Positions 59,700-64,000 of a stretch of DNA of 64,000 nt are shown piece after piece. The notes under the pieces were generated by a model. That model was given only the letters and a program-made list of their open reading frames with translations. It made no database searches and was not told the DNA's origin. The translations under genes and the position numbers were made by a program. The stretch's first letter is position 1. The number at the start of each line of letters is the position of its first letter. Location of the stretch: the NCBI GenBank assembly GCA_973895155.1, contig OZ316895.1:10416001-10480000 (forward strand), read 5' to 3'. Source of the stretch: Marsupella aquatica (lineage: Eukaryota > Marchantiophyta).

Positions 59700-61249
59700 G
59701 TAAAATTCAAAAATTCTCCCTCATTTTGACCACACCGGGGAATAACGAAAATGCCAAGTAGCACCTGTTGTCCAAAATGCAAATCGATTGGTGCACCACG
59801 TTGCTAACTTCAATGGCTATGTCCTCGCAGAAAAAGATCCAAAAAAAGTTACCGTTTGGACCTCAGAAGCTTCGACTAAAGGCCAAAAAACAGCTCTCTG
59901 TTTTGTTTGGAATATTCCCTGGACTGTGCGGCAGGTCTCACAAGGGGCCGTTCCCCCTGTCGGAGCGATTAAATTGCTGGGTCACCGGGGCCAAGATGCC
60001 ACTTATCCAATAAGAAAAAAGAAGGAGAATTTTTTTTTTCTTAAAGGGGTCTAAAGGGCCCTTTACAGAAAAGACAGGAGTATGAGGGAGGGAGTATACA
60101 GGGCCTATACAGGGCGTATAGAAGGCTGGCATATAGGGGTATACCTGGGGGCTCCTCCTCCAATGTAACTGGGACTCGTGCCCTGGCTGGAGGACTCCCC
60201 CTTTAACTCCCCTCTTAATGGTGCATAGGGCTGCGTGCCCTCTCCCTTGCTTGTATTATGGGGGTAATAAAAAAGATTCTAATCCCAAGAGAAGGGAGTC
60301 GCTCCCTCTCCCTGGCAAGGGGCACGATGCCCTATGCAATGGGCACAATGCCCCATGGGGAGGGGTATACACAAGTGCCCTAAAACCCCCTTAAAAAAAC
60401 TTTGACCCCCCCCCAAAAAAGGGTTCCTATAGGGGGAGAAAGGGGGGCAGGAATACAGGGCAATATATAGGGCAGGGATAAGTGCCCAAGAACCCACTTA
60501 AAAGCAAAAAATGTGACCCCCAAAAAAAGTTTTCTCTTTTCTACACACCTTGCCACTTGATCCAGAAAAGTGCCACCGACAGGAAATATTGTTTTCGGAT
60601 TTTGCCTCTTTCTCATCAGCAGGTCCAGCAGCGCAAAATCTCCATTGTGTCTCCCTCGCTGTGCGTCAAGTGCCAATCCCGGACTCAAAACGATCACCTC
60701 GCCGTGATCTCTCTGTTAAGCCATAGCACTTCGCGATTCTTCCCCTGAGCCGAGCATGACGTCGAGAAACCCGCTTCAGCCAAGGGCTATGTCTCCATAG
60801 CCATGGAAAAACCAGAAATGACTCTGTCACTCGTTGCGTCGCACTCGGTTCACCCTCGACAACAAACCAGATACGGAAATGACCAGCTTTGCCCGATCTA
60901 CGATTTGAGCTATAGTATGCGACGTCTCACGCACCGCAAAGCTCACACCATCGAAAAAACAATCTCAGGTCCCTCCTCCATCGAAGAAACTGTCGAACAC
61001 AAATCTCTTTTCACAAAAAATTCCAGAACGATGAGAACTTCGATTCCTCCACACCACAAAGTCCAATCAGTGATTTCTTCATACCGTTAGATAGTCCTTG
61101 CCCCGATCTATCCATTGAGCCCAACACCTTCAAGTTCCATGCGACGAAACTCCATGAAATCCACCGACTCTAACCGCTGGAAAAACCGTCACCAACACGT
61201 CATGGATCGTCACCTCAACGTCACCTCCCAGGCTTGCTCTGATACCAAT
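59700..61249 (-). other. Long leader/spacer of the copia element
   Basis: About 1.7 kb between the primer-binding site and gag, far longer than a usual copia leader. 60000-60540 is rich in G-runs and C-runs, with repeated GGGCACAATGCCC / GGGCACGATGCCC. A block AAGTGCCC..AA..CCC.CTTAAAA..GACCCCC occurs twice (60373 and 60481). It has no coding content that I recognise; it may be an acquired insert. Confidence 0.5.
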
Positions 61250-61582
61250 TGTTGAACTAAGACGTCATTCGCAACGACCATACAACCATGACTCATTCCA
61301 TGCACACGTAGTTGACACAATCTCTACGTGGTTCACCTCTTCTCCAAGGTTACGTCCACAAAAACACTCAAGTTTTACTTCAAGAGTAGATGAACACACA
61401 TTCTCTCCCTCTTCCTCAAGTTGCTCTGTTACAAATGAGTAAGCACACCACACCAGCGGCTTACACTAGCCCTGGTATATACAAGGTCACACACGACTAA
61501 CCTAACCTCAGCTAAGACTCTAACTGTGGTTAGCCTAAGTGCCGTAACCTTTGAGTCACAAGACTAAGAACAATCCTTAACA
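61250..61582 (-). repeat. 5' LTR of the copia element
   Basis: 333 bp, same termini as the 3' LTR; adjoins the tRNA-Met primer-binding site at 61246-61235. Confidence 0.92.
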
Positions 61583-61922
61583 AGTTTTTGGTGATAATTT
61601 CTATAGGCACTATGGCCCCACCACAACATAGGTGCATAGAAGATGGATGTGTATTAAAAAAAAAGTCATGTGCATAAAGGCGAATGGTATGTTATATATG
61701 ATTATTAAAATGATAATTTTTTTTATCATTTCATTAACCTTCAAAAAATATGAATAGAGAATATATTTTGATAATTCTTTTATTGTCCTCTACGCTATTT
61801 ACGTTCAAAGAACGGGTAGTCGGGGCTAGTCCTTACAATCATCCACATGAGATTTGAAAGTGTTGCAGGCTTAAAAAATGGTTGGATGTACCGTCAGTGA
61901 AGCATAATGAGTGTGTCACAGC
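61583..61922. other. Intergenic AT-rich
   Basis: Nothing recognised beyond the target duplication at its left edge. Confidence 0.4.
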
Positions 61923-62219
61923 TTTGGCCTCCAGCTGTGGCCAGAGTATTCCTGACTTGCCCTGCCTGAGTAACGGTACTTCAAGGAGTTACATCTCTCT
62001 TCATCCTCCCCTTTGGCCTCCAGCTGTGACCAGAGTATTCCTGACTTGCCCTGCCTGAGTAACGGTACTTCAAAGAGTTACATCTCTCTTCGTCCTCCCC
62101 CTTGAGCATCATCCATCCATGAGGCCGGGCAACTACTGGTAACGGTACTTCAAAGAGTTACATCTCTCTTCATCCTCCCCCTTGAGCATCATCCATCCAT
62201 GAGGCCGGCCAACTACTGG
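61923..62219. repeat. Composite tandem array: 89-bp unit x2 overlapping 80-bp unit x2
   Basis: Units starting TTTGGCCTCCAGCTGTG at 61923 and 62012 have a period of 89. Units starting TAACGGTACTTCAAAGAG at 62060 and 62140 have a period of 80 and end in CAACTACTGG. The 46-bp core TAACGGTACTTCAA.GAGTT..CTCCCC is common to all (61971, 62060, 62140). Copies are nearly identical, so the array is young. Confidence 0.85.
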
Positions 62220-63457
62220 TGAAAGCCGCATTTGACACTTGATGGATCCCTTGATTATGTCAACAGCTTTGTCCTGGGAAGGTTCTTAAGGGGTGCAAAG
62301 GGTACCATAAAAACACAGTCCATTTTATGTTCTTGGCGAGTGTTCTAGGGAAGCTCACTATTAGGTCCTGCCATTAAATGTTGCCAATTATCTGGTGCTG
62401 CCCATCAAAGATATGAGGGTGTATGTTTTCACATTTCTAAATGCTACTAACCGTGCATAGATACACACAAGTGCAAAGTTTGCTCCATATGAATCATCCT
62501 AGCAAGTACAGTCTAGCAGTAACAATCTTCATTGTGGCAAGTGAGGTTCTGAGTTAAAGCTTCATAAATCAACTCGCTTCGGCATGAACCCCCATATCCC
62601 AGAGAGGTGTTCATCACAAAAATGTGTTGCATATCCATTTGAAATCTACATTCATAGTATATAGAATTTATATCAAATTGACAAGCATTTTGGATATGAC
62701 AGTTTATCCTCTTGCCTTTTCATCTCCAAGTTCTTAGACTTTCTGTACTTTTTCTAGAATTTTGCTTTGATCAACCACATACAATGCATTGCCGTCAATT
62801 GACGGCCCGGCAGATGAGAATGATGATGTATAATCTATATCTATATTGTATCTTGATTCTAATATTGACCTACTGTAGTGAAGCACTAGATCGAAAAACT
62901 GTGGAATTTTCAATGGATTGGGGGAACTATCGTCCATAAATTTTAATTCTATGATGCCATGGAACTTCTCCGCCCCAAGTTTTCGGAGAAAGCTTCTACC
63001 AGCCCCCTACTGACGACAGTTACAGGCTCCAAATCACCTCTTGCATTTCCGCATCACATCTGTGACACCACGTTCAGTTGATGGGGTATATTACTTATTA
63101 GTTACCTAGAGAACTTTGGAAAGCTTTCAAGAAGCCAGATAGAAACAGGATGGAAACATCAGACCTGTGAAACAATGGACAGTTAGTGTATAGCTAACAG
63201 TGGTTTGTGTGTGAGTCATGGGCCGATACGTCCATTCCAAACTTCAGCGCCGTGGCAATCCTTAAATGTCCTGCATTCTTTTTGCTCCTGACTTTCTACT
63301 CTTGGAAGTCAAACACGGTTTCAAAGAAGTTTCTCCATTTTGCACTTGGCCAATGTCAATATCTGCCAGACATCAGGACAATGCCTTAGTATTTATCAAG
63401 CATCCCAGATTGTCTAAAAAGCCGGAAGAAAATTAAGATCACCCAAAGAAAAAAAAC
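62220..63457. other. Intergenic or intronic, nothing firm
   Basis: It may be intron or 3' end of the minus-strand gene to the right. A possible short exon is bounded by acceptor-like GGTGTCACAG (about 63063 downward), but no motif supports it. Confidence 0.35.
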
Positions 63458-63916
63458 CTGGGGTGAGATCCGGTCTGAGCTCCTACCAGATGGATGCTCA
63501 AGTTCTGCACAACTGGCTGCAAGATACTCCTCATAAAGTTGTCTATGTCGGGGTTGTATGAAGTCGCCAAATCTGTGAATCACAACAAACTTCACTAATA
63601 AAGCTCTTCACTATGTGTGCATGGCGGCCTACAAAGTATGTCAGAATTCTTGTACACTAAAACGCTCAAAAGAAATATCAGGGGAAGCACATATGGCTTG
63701 CAAACATCGTGTGGCACTCGAATAGCAATTCCACAATCAAAGTAGTGTCGCAACTAGATAGCCAAATGACCTCTTGAAAAGAAACAGTCGTTCAGGAGCA
63801 GAGAACAAGTTGGAGATGGCCTTCAGAAGAGATGGCATGCTCATGAGCTGATCCTTCAGTCCTCTCATGTGTTCCAAAAACCGCTTGTACTCCACGATAC
63901 TTAAGTGAGCTCTGAC
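63458..63916 (-). CDS. Probable RTEL1-type helicase, harmonin-homology domain exons (partial)
   Basis: Two minus-strand exons joined in phase 2: 63916-63771 and 63572-63458. They encode VEYKRFLEHMRGLKDQLMSM, LLKAISNLFSAPERLFLFKR and FGDFIQPRHRQLYEEYLAAS. The helical layout (Y..F...M, L..LF..PER..L...F..F..P.H...YE.Y) is that of the harmonin-N-like domains at the C-terminus of RTEL1, the iron-sulfur DNA helicase that dismantles telomeric and recombination structures. Acceptors are GGTAG and TTCACAG; donors are GTCATT and GTTTTT. The helicase body would lie beyond the right edge of the window. Another harmonin-domain protein is the alternative; family assignment is moderate. Confidence 0.55.
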
Positions 63917-64000
63917 CTACCAAACCACCAGAAACCCATCAAAAACTTGAAATGCCTTCCGATGATCAAGCAATTCGGAATAACTCGTAGTAGCAACTAC

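Larger units (their letters stand above)
57631..61582 (-). mobile_element. Internally deleted Ty1/copia retrotransposon, complete ends
   Basis: 3952 bp on the minus strand. 5' LTR 61582-61250 and 3' LTR 57963-57631, both 333 bp with 11 differences (about 97% identical, mostly C/T and G/A). The target duplication AGTTT lies at 57626-57630 and 61583-61587. The primer-binding site TGGTATCAGAGC (initiator tRNA-Met) is at 61246-61235, two bases inside the 5' LTR. The polypurine tract AAGGGGGAGTT abuts the 3' LTR. gag is broken. After gag comes a short protease-side remnant, joined directly at about 58345 to the end of RNase H (VKHIDIRYHFIRQ). Integrase and reverse transcriptase are deleted. It must have moved, if at all, with enzymes from relatives. 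Confidence 0.92.

Noticed and set aside
1-64000. CRISPR arrays, prokaryotic operons or phage defence systems
   Set aside because: No regularly spaced repeat-spacer structure; genes are intron-containing and eukaryotic throughout.

Overview
This is a nuclear window from a land plant. It carries multi-exon genes with GT-AG introns and plant family members: a sucrose/H+ symporter, a stand-alone cytochrome b561, plant-like phosphoacetylglucosamine mutase and plant-like TIMELESS. It also has a nuclear tRNA-Ser and the usual plant repeats (Ty1/copia LTR elements, tRNA-derived SINEs, a MITE). A degenerate RecQ-type helicase of the kind carried by mobile elements, together with compact introns, would fit a seed-free plant such as a bryophyte or lycophyte. 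I cannot name the species from sequence alone.

Layout: 1-1786 (+) holds the 3' exons of the ribosome quality control E3 ligase listerin. 1.8-15.5 kb is repeat-rich, with minisatellites, a SINE bearing a 12-bp target duplication and several duplicated blocks. 15.6-16.6 kb (+) is a cytochrome b561. 17-24 kb is repeats again: a MITE with 32-bp inverted repeats and SINEs, one with a doubled tRNA-like head. 24.9-28.4 kb (-) is the 3' half of a TIMELESS gene. Its 5' half is missing, and a degenerate RecQ-like helicase element in the same orientation (28.6-30.2 kb, relics perhaps to 35 kb) lies where it should be. 36.8-39.6 kb (+) is a complete SUT4-like sucrose transporter. tRNA-Ser(GCU) is at 43.8 kb (-).

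47.6-50.9 kb (+) is a four-exon gene for a protein with four C4 zinc modules that look exon-duplicated; its function is unknown. It converges on a nine-exon phosphoacetylglucosamine mutase at 51.5-55.7 kb (-) with a transit-peptide-like N-terminus. 56.8-61.6 kb holds a solo LTR and a target-site-flanked, internally deleted Ty1/copia element on the minus strand, followed by composite tandem repeats. 63.5-63.9 kb (-) holds two exons of a probable RTEL1-type helicase C-terminal (harmonin-homology) domain.

The genes are independent housekeeping loci, not a cluster. Exon boundaries were placed by hand from splice consensus, reading-frame phase and remembered family conservation; no search was run.
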